A DNA stretch of 64,000 nt from Burkholderiales bacterium JOSHI_001 (GTDB lineage Bacteria > Pseudomonadota > Gammaproteobacteria > Burkholderiales > Burkholderiaceae_C), in assembly GCA_000244995.1 (NCBI GenBank), contig CM001438.1, positions 4,178,090 through 4,242,089 of the forward strand. The letters run 5' to 3'. The notes beneath the pieces were generated by a model. That model searched no databases. It saw only the letters and a list, made by a program, of their open reading frames with translations, and was not told the DNA's origin. Numbering within the stretch: the first letter of the stretch is position 1; each line of letters starts with the position of its first letter. Both the position numbers and the translations under genes were made by a program. Below are positions 44,924 through 53,368 of the stretch, piece by piece.

Positions 44924-46447
44924 TTCCACCACCTTCACCAACTGGCCTGCGCGCGGCGCGGCGGCACCGGGCGCATAGGCCTGGTTGATCAGGCGCAGTT
45001 GGGCGCTGCCGGCTTCGCCCAGTGGCGTGCGGCGCGCCAGCGCGTCGAAGCCGCCGGCGGGCATGGGGGCGCTGCGCAAGACCCAGGGCCGGGCGGCGGC
45101 GTGGTCGGCCGGGCCCAGGGCGCGGAAGCTGTCTTCGGCCGCCAGCAAGCCGGGCCGTGCGCGCTGCACCGCCGCCACGTCACGCCCCAGGGCCTGCAGC
45201 AGGTACTGCTTGCCCTGCGGCCCGGCCACCAGCGTGAACTGGATGTCGCGCGACTGGCCCTGCGCATTGCGCTGGGTGCCGGTGAAGCGTGTGGCCTGCA
45301 GGCCGCTGGCCAAGGTGACGCGCTGCACCCGCCCGGTGTCGGGCTTGATGGCGTTGCGGATGATCTCGTCGTGGTTGCTGCCGGCTTTGTCGGGCACGGC
45401 GCTGAGCTTCAACGCAGCGTCCCCCTCCCGGTTCACCAGCAGCAGGGCGTCGCTGCCGTTTTGCACCTGCCAGCCGGCTGGCGCGGTGATGGCAAAACCC
45501 AGGGGTTCATGGAAGAAGTTGCGGCCCCGCACCACGCCCTGCTCGCGGCTGTCGCCGAAGGGCAAGCCGTCGATGGCCTTCAGGTAGCGCGCGCGGCCGT
45601 CGTCGGCGTAGGCCTTGTTCGCTTGCTGCTGCTGGTAGGCCAGGGCGCGCTGCATGATTTCGCGCAGGCGCTGGTCGCTGCTGGGGTGCGATGCGGTCCA
45701 GCTGTCACCGCTGGGGGGTGCCTTGCCCTCGGCCTTGGCCTGGTCGGCGCGGTAGCTGTCCTGGTCCTTCAGCACCTGGATCACGTCCACCATGTTCTTG
45801 GGGTCGTAGCGGGCGCGAGCCAGGTACTCGGCGCCGAGCGTGTCAGCCTGCAGTTCCTGCTCGCGGCTGTAGCGCGCCACATAGCCGGCAGCCGCTGTCT
45901 GGCCGATGGTGCTGGCCAGGTCGCCAGCGCCGGTCATGCCCTTGCTTTCCAGCACCGCGCCCAGCACGGTGGCCGCCAGCACCCCCAGGCCGGCGTTCTG
46001 GGCCCGCGTGGCGCGCTGCGCGCCGTGGCGGGCGGTGACGTGGCCGATCTCGTGGCCGATGACGCCGGCCAGGTCCGCCTCGCTGTCCAGGTAGGCCATG
46101 ATGCCGCGCGTCACGTACACATAACCGCCAGGCAGCGCGAAGGCGTTCACCTCGGGGCTGTCCAGCACGGTGAAGGTCCAGGGCAGTTCGGGCCGGTGCG
46201 ACAGCCTGGCCAGCTTCAGGCCCAGGTCGCTGACATAGGCCTGCAGCGCCGGGTTGGCCAGCGCGGGGGTTTCCTTCAGCACTTCGTCGTGGGCCTTCTT
46301 GCCCTGGGCCAGTTCGCTGCGCTCGTCCATCACCGTGCGCTCGGTCTGGCCGGTGACCGGGTTCTTCACGTTGGAACCGCAGGCGGCCAGCACAGCCACA
46401 ACCAAGGCAACCAGGCCGGCGCGCAGCAGGGATTTCGGCTTGTTCAT
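44912..46447 (-). CDS. M48 metalloprotease lipoprotein
   Basis: A 511-residue lipoprotein (lipobox VLAACG). The zinc motif is HEIGH in GVIGHEIGHVTARHGAQ; the third ligand is Glu in the EQELQADTLGAEYLAR segment. A C-terminal domain of ~170 residues follows (EPLGFAITAPAGWQVQNG). It resembles the periplasmic BepA/LoiP type that controls outer-membrane protein quality. ATG 46447 (MNKPKS) is chosen over an ATG three codons up. Confidence 0.92.
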   Translation of the reverse strand: MNKPKSLLRAGLVALVVAVLAACGSNVKNPVTGQTERTVMDERSELAQGKKAHDEVLKETPALANPALQAYVSDLGLKLARLSHRPELPWTFTVLDSPEVNAFALPGGYVYVTRGIMAYLDSEADLAGVIGHEIGHVTARHGAQRATRAQNAGLGVLAATVLGAVLESKGMTGAGDLASTIGQTAAAGYVARYSREQELQADTLGAEYLARARYDPKNMVDVIQVLKDQDSYRADQAKAEGKAPPSGDSWTASHPSSDQRLREIMQRALAYQQQQANKAYADDGRARYLKAIDGLPFGDSREQGVVRGRNFFHEPLGFAITAPAGWQVQNGSDALLLVNREGDAALKLSAVPDKAGSNHDEIIRNAIKPDTGRVQRVTLASGLQATRFTGTQRNAQGQSRDIQFTLVAGPQGKQYLLQALGRDVAAVQRARPGLLAAEDSFRALGPADHAAARPWVLRSAPMPAGGFDALARRTPLGEAGSAQLRLINQAYAPGAAAPRAGQLVKVVEAAP

Positions 46448-46547
46448 GGCCACCATTCTGGTGCAGGCGCAACGCAGGATTGGCGCCAGAAGCAAAGCGG
46501 CCAACGCGCCCTGCCCGGGCGGCCGGCCGCGGTGAGGAAACGCCCTA

Positions 46548-47543
46548 TCAGGCGCTGCGGGCGCGTTGCCGCCAGGCCAACGCGGCCAAGCCCAGGGACA
46601 TCAAGAGCAGGGTTTCAGGTTCGGGCACCGGCACCGCCACGGCCTGCAGCGCAGCCTGACCGAACAGCGCATGGACTGGGGCGGTGGGATGCAGGCCGTC
46701 AACGCTGGCGTAAGCCGCGCAAGACGGCACGTTGGCCAGGAAGCAGGGCAGACCCAAATTCGTGATGCCATAGGTGGCGCCGTTGTTCAACAGGGCATCG
46801 GCGTACACGGCGTTCACGATGCCGGCCATGTCCAGGAAATTCATGTCCAGGCCCAGGTTGCTGCCGAAGTTCACCAGGCCAGTGATGCGCTCGTTGAAGC
46901 GGTTGGAAGCATCAGTGGACGCAGCCTGCAGGCCCAGCAGCGCGGCTTCCGCGGTGAGCCCCAGATTCGGAAGGTTCCCCACCAGGAAGTGTTTGGCGCC
47001 GCGGGAAGCCAGGTCGGTGACCACCACGGACAGGTTCAGCACCGCCGCATTGGCGGCGGCCTGGCGGCCGGCCTGGTCGGCGCCCGACTCGCTGGTGAAG
47101 GCGTTGCGCGCGTCGCGCATGTCATTGCCACCACCCACCACCACGTACAAGGCGTTCGGGTCCAGTGTGGGCACCGAGTTGGTGAAGGCCTCTTCCTGCA
47201 GCAGCAGCCCCGGCGGCGTGGTGCCGCGTCCGGTGCGTGCTCCTGCCCATGCGAAGTTGGTGCCCCCCAGAAGCGACGGCGCTGCACCGGCCGGCAGGCC
47301 CAGGCCCTGGGCCAGCACGTCAATCCACAACGGGCCATCCGAGAAGCGGCCCTGGTAGTACGGCGGCAGCGCTTGGGGGGACGCCGAGCCGGCGGTCGCC
47401 AGGAAAATGTTCCCGGTGTCGGTGAGGCTGTCACCGAAAACAAACATGTTCGTGTATGGACCAGCGTGCGCGGCGGTACCGGCCAGCGAGGCCAGCGCCA
47501 GGGCGGCGGCACTCAGCCAACGGGACAGGGTGTTGCGGGTCAT
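46548..47543 (-). CDS. PEP-CTERM SGNH/GDSL hydrolase
   Basis: A 331-residue exported esterase/lipase. The signal peptide ends TAAHA. Block I is FGDSLTDTGN, block III is VVGGGNDM and block V is DGLHPTAP, so the Ser-Asp-His set is intact. The C-terminus is a PEP-CTERM tag (VPEPETLLLMSLGLAAL then RQRARSA). This is the third PEP-CTERM protein in the window. TATAAA lies 22 nt upstream, with GAGGAGA as ribosome site. Confidence 0.93.
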   Translation of the reverse strand: MTRNTLSRWLSAAALALASLAGTAAHAGPYTNMFVFGDSLTDTGNIFLATAGSASPQALPPYYQGRFSDGPLWIDVLAQGLGLPAGAAPSLLGGTNFAWAGARTGRGTTPPGLLLQEEAFTNSVPTLDPNALYVVVGGGNDMRDARNAFTSESGADQAGRQAAANAAVLNLSVVVTDLASRGAKHFLVGNLPNLGLTAEAALLGLQAASTDASNRFNERITGLVNFGSNLGLDMNFLDMAGIVNAVYADALLNNGATYGITNLGLPCFLANVPSCAAYASVDGLHPTAPVHALFGQAALQAVAVPVPEPETLLLMSLGLAALAWRQRARSA

Positions 47544-47564
47544 GGGTCGGTCTCCTCTGCACCT

Positions 47565-47570
47565 TTTATA
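47565..47570 (-). promoter_or_regulatory. -10 box of the PEP-CTERM hydrolase
   Basis: Minus-strand TATAAA within an unusually AT-rich patch, 22 nt before the ATG. No standard -35 at 17 nt. Confidence 0.45.
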
Positions 47571-47663
47571 TGAATCAACACCCTAGCATCTCGGCGGAAC
47601 CAGGGGCATGGGACTTGCCCGGAGGGGCCCAGCCTTCAGCGTGGCAGCCAGGGAGTCAGGGAG

Positions 47664-47945
47664 TCAGTCCACCACCTGCACGCCCTTCCAGAAGGCCACC
47701 CGGCCCTTGATGTTGGCCGCGGCCTCGCTGGGCTCGGGGTAGTACCAGACCGCGTCCGGGTTCATCTCGCCCTTGACCAGCAGGCTGTGGTAATGCGCCT
47801 GGCCCTTCCAGGCGCAGCTGCTGCGGTGGTTGCTGAAGGTGAGGAACTCGCGCTTGACGCTGGCCTCGGGGAAGTAGTGGTTGCCTTCCACCACCACGGT
47901 GTCGTCGCTTTCGGCGATGAGCACGCCGTTCCAGATGGCTTTCAT
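47664..47945 (-). CDS. DUF427 protein
   Basis: A 93-residue single-domain protein. MKAIWNGVLIAESDDTVVVEGNHYFP and SSCAWKGQAHYHSLLV with DAVWYYPEPSEAA are DUF427 hallmarks, including the conserved Trp and Cys. The family's function is unknown. ATG 47945 has AGGAGACAC upstream. Monocistronic by spacing. Confidence 0.92.
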   Translation of the reverse strand: MKAIWNGVLIAESDDTVVVEGNHYFPEASVKREFLTFSNHRSSCAWKGQAHYHSLLVKGEMNPDAVWYYPEPSEAAANIKGRVAFWKGVQVVD

Positions 47946-47990
47946 GGGTGTGTCTCCTGGCTTCAGGTCCTGGATGGATTGTCCGCGCGA

Positions 47991-48650
47991 TCAGCGTGTG
48001 CGTTGCAGCAGGCCCACCGCCAGCGCTGTGGCCCGCAGCGCCTGGGCGAAGCGGCGGTAGCCTTCGGCGTTGGCGTGGATGGCGTCGCTGCGCAGGCGGT
48101 CGTCGGCCAGCACCTCGGCCCAGCCCTGGCGCTGCAGCGGCAAGTTCAGCTCCTGCGCCAGTTCGCCGTACAGGCGGTGATCGGTCAGCGAGCCCAGCGC
48201 CGCCGCGCCCAGCGAAGGCTGGGGCACCGCGATCAGCAGCACCTGCGCGCCGGCGGCGCGCGCCAGCTGCACGCTGCGGCGGATGTTGTCGCGCAGTTCG
48301 GCTTCGGGCAGGCGCCGCAGCAGGTCATTGCCGCCCACGCACAGCAGCACCAGCCGGGGCGCCTGCGCGGCCAGCAGCTCGGGCAGGCGTGCCAGCGCCT
48401 GCGCCGAGGTGTCGCCCGGCACGCCGGCGTTGTGAACCGCCCAGCCGGTCAGCCCGGCCAGCACCGCCGGGTAGGCGGCTTCGGGCGGCGCGCCGGTGCC
48501 GAAGGTGAGTGAATCGCCCAGCGCCAACACGGACGCGCCCGCGGGCACCAGCTCGGCCAGGGCAGGGGCCTTCGAGCAGGCCGCCAGCAGCGCCGCCACT
48601 GCCCCGGCCAGCAGCCAGGCGCGGCGGCGCAGGTTCAGGGTGCGTCGCAC
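47991..48650 (-). CDS. arylesterase, TesA-like SGNH hydrolase
   Basis: A 219-residue lipoprotein-type esterase. A signal with LLAACS lipobox precedes LALGDSLTFGTG (block I). CVGGNDLL is block III and DAIHANAEGYRRFA carries the catalytic Asp and His. Similar to multifunctional TesA/EstA. Start GTG 48650 overlaps the sppA stop by 16 nt; the longer frame starting in sppA is discounted. Probably translationally coupled to sppA. Confidence 0.9.
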   Translation of the reverse strand: MRRTLNLRRRAWLLAGAVAALLAACSKAPALAELVPAGASVLALGDSLTFGTGAPPEAAYPAVLAGLTGWAVHNAGVPGDTSAQALARLPELLAAQAPRLVLLCVGGNDLLRRLPEAELRDNIRRSVQLARAAGAQVLLIAVPQPSLGAAALGSLTDHRLYGELAQELNLPLQRQGWAEVLADDRLRSDAIHANAEGYRRFAQALRATALAVGLLQRTR

Positions 48651-50524
48651 AGGCAGTGGGTGAGGGCGTTGAAGGGCGGACCGCTGGGCTGCAGCAGCCA
48701 TTGCAGGTCGGCCGCCACCGACCGCGCCGGGCCCCAGCCGGCCAGGGCCGCCAGCAGGGCGCTGTCGGCGCGCTCGGCCGGGGCCAGCCAGGCCGCGGCC
48801 TGCACCAGGGCCGAAACAGCGCCGTGGTCCACGCCCAGGCGCCCCAGCAAGCGTTCCAACCGCCCGCCACCGGCTTCCAGGTAGCTGACCCGCCAGGGCC
48901 CTTCCAGCTTGGCCCGGCCCGCGGCGGCCTGCAGCGCATCGTCCAGGCGGCCCAGGCGGTCCACCAGGCCAAGTTTCAGCGCCTGGGCGCCGGTCCAGAT
49001 GCGGCCCTGCGCCACCGCGTCCACCGCCTGCGGGGTTTTCTTGCGCGCAGCGGCCACCTTGGCCAGGAAGTCGCCGTAGCGGTGGTCGATGCTGGCCTGC
49101 ATCATGGCCTTCAGGCGCGGGTCCAGCCCGCGCCGGATGTCATAGGCACCGGCCAGCCAGGTGGTGCCCATGCCGGCGTTGTGCACGCCCAGCTTTTCCA
49201 GCGCGTCCTTGGCCACCGGCATGACGCCGATGACCCCGATGCTGCCGGTGATGGTGGCGGGGTCGGCCAGCACCTCGTCGGCGGCCAGGCTGATCCAGTA
49301 GCCGCCCGAAGCCGCCACGTCGCCCATGGACACCACCACCGGCTTGCCGGCCTGGCGCGTCAGTTCCAGCTCGTGGCGCACCAGTTCGCTGCCATAGGCG
49401 GTGCCGCCGGGCGAGTTCACGCGCAGCACCAGGGCCTTCACGTCCTTGTCCTCGCGTGCACGGCGCACCAGCTCGGCGGTGGAACGCCCGCCCACCTGCC
49501 CGGGCGGCGCGTTGCCGTCCACGATGCTGCCTTCGGCCACCACCACCGCCACGGCGGCCTTGCCTTCGCGCGGCTTCACCAGCGGCAGGTAGTCGGCCAG
49601 ACGCACCTGGCGGAAGGTCTTGCCCTCGTCGTCGCTGGCCCCTTCGGCCAGCATCAGTGTGCGCAGTTGCTCTGGCGTGACCAAGCGGTCCACCAGCTTG
49701 GCATTCAAGGCCAGCCGGGCCGCGTCGCCACCGGCGTCGGCCAGGCGCTGCGGCAGCTCGTCGATCAGGCGCACCAGGTGGCCAGTGGGCAGCTTGCGCG
49801 CGGCTTCCACCTGCTGGGTGTAGTCGGCCCACAGGGCATGGAAGACCGCGGCCGTGGCCTCCTGGGTTTCGGGCGACGGGCCGTCGGCGGTGAGCACCTC
49901 GCCCGCGCTCTTGAAGCGGCCCGCCCGCACCACGTTGGCCTGCACGCCCAGGCGGTCCAGGGCTTCGCGGTAGTAGTTGCGCCAGGCGCCCATGCCGTTG
50001 ATGTAGACCATGCCCATGGGGTCCAGCAGGATCTCGTCGGCCTGCGCCGCCAGCAGGTAGGCGCGCTTGTCCATCATCTGGCCCCAGGCGCGCAGCTTCT
50101 TGCCGCTGGCCCTGAAGCGCTGCAGCGCCGCGGCCACTTCGTGCAGGCTGGGCAGGCCGGCGCCGGCGAAGTCGTCGGTCAGCAGCAGCACACTGCCCAC
50201 GCGCGGGTTGCTGGCCGCGTGGTCCAGCACCGCCAGCAGGTCGCGCAGGCGAATCTGGCCATCGTCGTCGCCCTGCAGCTTCTTGCTGGCGCGATCGCGC
50301 AGGCCGCCCGGGTACTGCTCCACGATGGGCGCATTCAGCTGCAGCACCAGCACGGTCTTGTCGCCCAGGCGCTGCGGCCCGCTGGCCAGCCAGGCCGCCA
50401 AGCCACCCAGCAGCAGCGCGGCCAGCAGCAGGTTCAGCAGCACGCGCCGCGCGGCGTCCAGCCCGCGCCAAAGTTGGTGCAACAAGCGCCCCAGCGGGGC
50501 CAGGCGATCCAGCATGCTGCACAT
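48635..50524 (-). CDS. sppA: signal peptide peptidase SppA, 67K type
   Basis: A membrane-anchored serine/lysine protease that degrades cleaved signal peptides; 629 residues, a double-domain form. One N-terminal transmembrane helix lies at about 27-48. The catalytic Lys is in VRAGRFKSAGE in the first domain. The nucleophile Ser is in GDVAASGGYWIS in the second, preceded by RVNSPGGTAYGSE. ATG 50524 (MCSML) or ATG 50515. Followed by the arylesterase. Confidence 0.95.
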   Translation of the reverse strand: MCSMLDRLAPLGRLLHQLWRGLDAARRVLLNLLLAALLLGGLAAWLASGPQRLGDKTVLVLQLNAPIVEQYPGGLRDRASKKLQGDDDGQIRLRDLLAVLDHAASNPRVGSVLLLTDDFAGAGLPSLHEVAAALQRFRASGKKLRAWGQMMDKRAYLLAAQADEILLDPMGMVYINGMGAWRNYYREALDRLGVQANVVRAGRFKSAGEVLTADGPSPETQEATAAVFHALWADYTQQVEAARKLPTGHLVRLIDELPQRLADAGGDAARLALNAKLVDRLVTPEQLRTLMLAEGASDDEGKTFRQVRLADYLPLVKPREGKAAVAVVVAEGSIVDGNAPPGQVGGRSTAELVRRAREDKDVKALVLRVNSPGGTAYGSELVRHELELTRQAGKPVVVSMGDVAASGGYWISLAADEVLADPATITGSIGVIGVMPVAKDALEKLGVHNAGMGTTWLAGAYDIRRGLDPRLKAMMQASIDHRYGDFLAKVAAARKKTPQAVDAVAQGRIWTGAQALKLGLVDRLGRLDDALQAAAGRAKLEGPWRVSYLEAGGGRLERLLGRLGVDHGAVSALVQAAAWLAPAERADSALLAALAGWGPARSVAADLQWLLQPSGPPFNALTHCLCDAP

Positions 50525-50612
50525 CCTCAGGCCATGAACATGCGCGGCAGCTTAGCGCGGCGCTGGCATCATGCGCGCGGTGTTCGGTGCAAGCTTCATT
50601 TCAGGACAGCGC

Positions 50613-51503
50613 ATGCAGCTCAGGGGTTGGCGGTGGGTGGGAGTGACGGCGTGGCTGCTGGCCGCAGGGCTGGTGCAGGGCCCGGCAGCGGCCCAGGCCG
50701 CGGCCCAGGCAACAAGAGCGGACCTGCCCGACCTGCCCCCCGTGCCCGGCCTGCCGACAGCGCGCAGCGTGCCCGGCGGCGTGGCGGTGCTGGACCTGGG
50801 GCCGGCGCCGCAGCGCCCTCTGGCCAGCTACCAGGGCGTGCCGGTGCTGGTGGTGGGCACGCCGGCCGACTGGCAGGCGCTGGTGGGCATCAGGCTCTCG
50901 GCCAAACCGGGCACCGACAGCATCACGGTGCGCCTGCCCGGCGAGGCGGAGGTGCGCAAGAACTTCCTCATCGAGCCCAAGCTCTACGCCGAGCAGAAGC
51001 TGAAGGTGGCGCCGGGCCATGTGAACCTGTCGGCCGCCGACCTGGCCCGCTTCGAGCGCGAGAAGGCGCACCAGGCCGAGGTCATCGCCACCGTGTCGGC
51101 CACGCTGCCGGCCACGCTGAAGCTGCGCCAGCCGGTGCCGGGGCCACGCTCCAGTTCCTTCGGCCTGCGCCGGGTGTTCAACGGCCAGGCGCGCAACCCG
51201 CACTCGGGCATGGACATCGCGGCACCCACCGGCACGCCGGTGCAGGCGCCGGCGGCGGGCACGGTGCTGGACACGGGCGACTATTTCTTCAACGGCAACA
51301 CCGTCTGGCTGGACCATGGCGCCGGCCTGCTGACGATGTACTGCCACTTGAGCCGCATCGGCGTGAAGCCGGGCGACGTGGTGAAGGCGGGCGACGTGAT
51401 CGGCGCGGTGGGCGCCACCGGCCGCGTGACCGGGCCGCACTTGCACTGGAGCGTCAGCCTGAACCGGGCCATGGTGGACCCGGCGCTGTTCCTGGCCGAC
51501 TGA
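50613..51503 (+). CDS. M23 (LytM-like) peptidase
   Basis: A 296-residue exported peptidoglycan endopeptidase. The signal peptide ends AAAQA. The C-terminal M23 domain keeps HSGMD (first zinc ligands) and HLHWS (last), with YCHLSRIGVKPGDVVKAGDVIGAVG between, so the site looks active. ATG 50613 has AGGA seven bases upstream; the ATG at 50571 overlaps a CATCAT -10-like box. The mid domain resembles the beta-rich N-part of periplasmic M23 proteins. Confidence 0.93.
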   Translation: MQLRGWRWVGVTAWLLAAGLVQGPAAAQAAAQATRADLPDLPPVPGLPTARSVPGGVAVLDLGPAPQRPLASYQGVPVLVVGTPADWQALVGIRLSAKPGTDSITVRLPGEAEVRKNFLIEPKLYAEQKLKVAPGHVNLSAADLARFEREKAHQAEVIATVSATLPATLKLRQPVPGPRSSSFGLRRVFNGQARNPHSGMDIAAPTGTPVQAPAAGTVLDTGDYFFNGNTVWLDHGAGLLTMYCHLSRIGVKPGDVVKAGDVIGAVGATGRVTGPHLHWSVSLNRAMVDPALFLAD

Positions 51504-51528
51504 TGCGGTGAAGCGGCGGCGGCGGCGC

Positions 51529-51981
51529 TTACTGTGCCGCGGCCAGGTTGTGCGGGTCGGCCGCACGCCGTGTGGCTTCGGTCTGCGCGGCGTCGTGGGT
51601 CAACACCTGCGGGCAGCGCAGGCAGCCCGAGACGCCTTCCTGCGCCCACCACTGGCATTCGCTGCGGATGGCGCAGCGCGGCGGCTTGCTCACCACCACG
51701 TTGGCCATGCGCACGGTGCGCACGGCCAGGCGGCAGCGGCTGCTGTCTTCGGCCCAGTGCAGGCAGGCCCGGCTCTGGGCGCAATGCCCGGCGATGCGGA
51801 ACACCTCGGCCGGGGTCACCGGCGCGGTCAGCGCCACCAGTTCGGGCGTCAGCGGCAGGGCTTCGTCCAGGTAGCTCAGTTCAGGTTCAGCGGCGGTGCC
51901 GCCGACCACAGCGAAGACGCGTGCCCCGGGCGTGTCGGGTTGGGCACTGGGACACAGGGAGACGGCTTGTGGCGTGGTCAT
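51529..51981 (-). CDS. eight-cysteine protein next to VSGG peptide
   Basis: A 150-residue soluble protein with Cys at 10, 67, 73, 83, 103, 109, 120 and 123. The last two form CLRC and the rest are spaced like a metal or Fe-S scaffold. The N-terminus (LCPSAQPDTPGARVFAVVGG) and ECQWWAQEGVSGC look conserved, and I recall similar hypothetical proteins in Burkholderiales without a function. AAGGTG precedes ATG 51981. It lies 42 nt downstream of the VSGG-leader peptide gene on the same strand, so the two are likely one operon. Confidence 0.7.
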   Translation of the reverse strand: MTTPQAVSLCPSAQPDTPGARVFAVVGGTAAEPELSYLDEALPLTPELVALTAPVTPAEVFRIAGHCAQSRACLHWAEDSSRCRLAVRTVRMANVVVSKPPRCAIRSECQWWAQEGVSGCLRCPQVLTHDAAQTEATRRAADPHNLAAAQ

Positions 51982-52023
51982 GGCGGCACCTTGTTTCAGC
52001 GAGAGGCTGGCAGCAGCCCGGGC

Positions 52024-52281
52024 TCAGGGGCCAACCACCGGGTTGAAGCCGCCGGGCAGCGTGACGATGCCGCCCGGGCGCTGCCAGATGGGATCCGGCC
52101 AGACGCCGTACTTGAAGGGGATGTACAGCGTGGTGGCGCCGCCGCTGACCTGCTGCACCTGATCGGCGCTCAGTTCGGTCAGGCCGGCACGGGCCTCCAG
52201 GGCACGGGCAACGCCCTGGGCGGCCAGCGACTTCAGATCGGCCGCGCTGGCACGCGTGGCTTGGTTCTTGGACTTCGACAT
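52024..52281 (-). CDS. small peptide with double-glycine (VSGG) leader, RiPP-precursor-like
   Basis: An 85-residue peptide. Residues 1-48 look like a leader: charged, helical, then LTELSADQVQQVSGG, the pattern of double-glycine leaders cleaved by C39 peptidases. The candidate core (49-85) is aromatic and Pro/Gly-rich with IPFKYGVWPDPIW, and has no Cys or Ser, which argues against a lanthipeptide. ATG 52281 has a strong CAGGGAG site; a longer frame upstream is unlikely. No transporter or modifying enzyme is in the window. The eight-Cys gene follows. Confidence 0.65.
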   Translation of the reverse strand: MSKSKNQATRASAADLKSLAAQGVARALEARAGLTELSADQVQQVSGGATTLYIPFKYGVWPDPIWQRPGGIVTLPGGFNPVVGP

Positions 52282-52312
52282 GATGAAAACTCCCTGAGTG
52301 GGTGATGGTGGC

Positions 52313-52332
52313 CCGCAGCGGTTTCGCCGCGG
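52313..52332 (-). promoter_or_regulatory. leader hairpin upstream of the VSGG peptide
   Basis: An 8-bp stem (one G-U pair on the minus strand) with a 4-nt loop sits 31 nt upstream of the ATG, in the 198-nt gap shared with the FKBP gene. It could be an attenuator or just a stable leader. Confidence 0.25.
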
Positions 52333-52437
52333 GGGTTGCGATGCATTCACAACCTGGCTGAACTCTAGGCGGCGGCACTTTGCCGCGGACCCCTATCGCG
52401 TGGGGGGCAGCCACCCCTAGCCCCCGTGGCGGGCCGG

Positions 52438-52443
52438 CACAAT
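52438..52443 (+). promoter_or_regulatory. -10-like box of FKBP gene
   Basis: CACAAT followed by G, 36 nt before the TTG start. Same form as at 20232 and 61877. Confidence 0.4.
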
Positions 52444-52479
52444 GCGGGCTGAACTTCAACCCCTTGCCGGAGAGCCTTC

Positions 52480-52941
52480 TTGAGCCGATTCGCCCCCCAC
52501 GCCCTTGCCACCACCGCCGCGCTGCTGGCCTTCACGCTCGGCGCCCAGGCGCAAAGCCCGGCACCGTCGGCCGCCGCCGCAGCCGCCGCCAAGGAGCCCG
52601 GTGCGCAGGTCACCCCCAGCGGCCTGGTCTACCGCTCGCTGAAGGAAGGCAGTGGCGCCAGTCCCACGTCGCTGGACGTGGTGAAGGTGCACTACAAGGG
52701 CACGCTGCCCGATGGCACCGAGTTCGACAGTTCCTACAAGCGCGGCGAGCCGGCCGCCTTCCCGCTGAACCGCGTGATCAAGTGCTGGACCGAAGGCGTG
52801 GCGATGATGAAGCCAGGCGGCAAGGCCAAGCTGACCTGCCCGCCCGAAATCGCCTATGGCGCGCGCGGCGCTGGCGGCACGATCCCGCCCAACGCCACGC
52901 TGCACTTCGAGGTGGAACTGCTGGCCATCCAGGGGCGCTGA
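52480..52941 (+). CDS. FKBP-type peptidyl-prolyl isomerase, exported
   Basis: A 153-residue cis-trans prolyl isomerase with an N-terminal signal (ends GAQAQ), probably periplasmic. The FKBP domain shows KVHYKGTLPDGTEFDSSYKRGEPAAFPLNRVIKCWTEGVAMM and IPPNATLHFEVELL. No ATG is available; TTG 52480 with GGAGAG nine bases upstream gives the correct signal peptide. Confidence 0.93.
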   Translation: MSRFAPHALATTAALLAFTLGAQAQSPAPSAAAAAAAKEPGAQVTPSGLVYRSLKEGSGASPTSLDVVKVHYKGTLPDGTEFDSSYKRGEPAAFPLNRVIKCWTEGVAMMKPGGKAKLTCPPEIAYGARGAGGTIPPNATLHFEVELLAIQGR

Positions 52942-52965
52942 CGGGGCCCCGGCCCGAGGCAGGTG

Positions 52966-53214
52966 TCAGTGGCGACTGTCGGCGCACTGCACCCGCGGCG
53001 TGGCGTATTCACGCCCCACCACCTTGCGGGCATAGAAGTAGTTGTCGCGCGCCCGTGCCGACAACTGCTGCAGCGGCACCTGGCCGGCGGCGTCGCACGG
53101 AAACACCAGCGCGCGGCCGGCGTCGAACAGCGATTCAAAGCGCAACTCGAAGTTCGGCCCCTGCAGGGCGGACGCGGGCTGGAAGGCGGACATGGCGGCG
53201 GGGTGGGTGTTCAT
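52966..53214 (-). CDS. conserved small hypothetical protein
   Basis: An 82-residue protein. FELRFESLFDAGRALVFPCDAAGQV and LSARARDNYFYARKVVGREYATP look like a compact conserved domain seen in betaproteobacteria; I know no function. There is no signal or membrane segment. ATG 53214. Convergent with the FKBP gene, 24 nt apart. Confidence 0.75.
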   Translation of the reverse strand: MNTHPAAMSAFQPASALQGPNFELRFESLFDAGRALVFPCDAAGQVPLQQLSARARDNYFYARKVVGREYATPRVQCADSRH

Positions 53215-53368
53215 GGGATGAATGACCTATCGGCACAAACTTGCCCACAAGATAGGCGCCACCCCCCGCTAACGCGAGGAACGATTACCGCTTCGGCGCG
53301 TCGGTTCCAGCCCGCATTTCGTGTCGGATTTCCGCTGACCTGGCCGTCAGCGCACCCACGTCAAGCAT

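Noticed and set aside
48509..51511. 1000-codon plus-strand ORF across sppA and the M23 gene
   Set aside because: Antisense shadow; it spans two well-supported genes in other frames.
52313..52332. Terminator between FKBP and the VSGG peptide
   Set aside because: It is upstream of both divergent genes, so it cannot end either; listed only as a leader hairpin.
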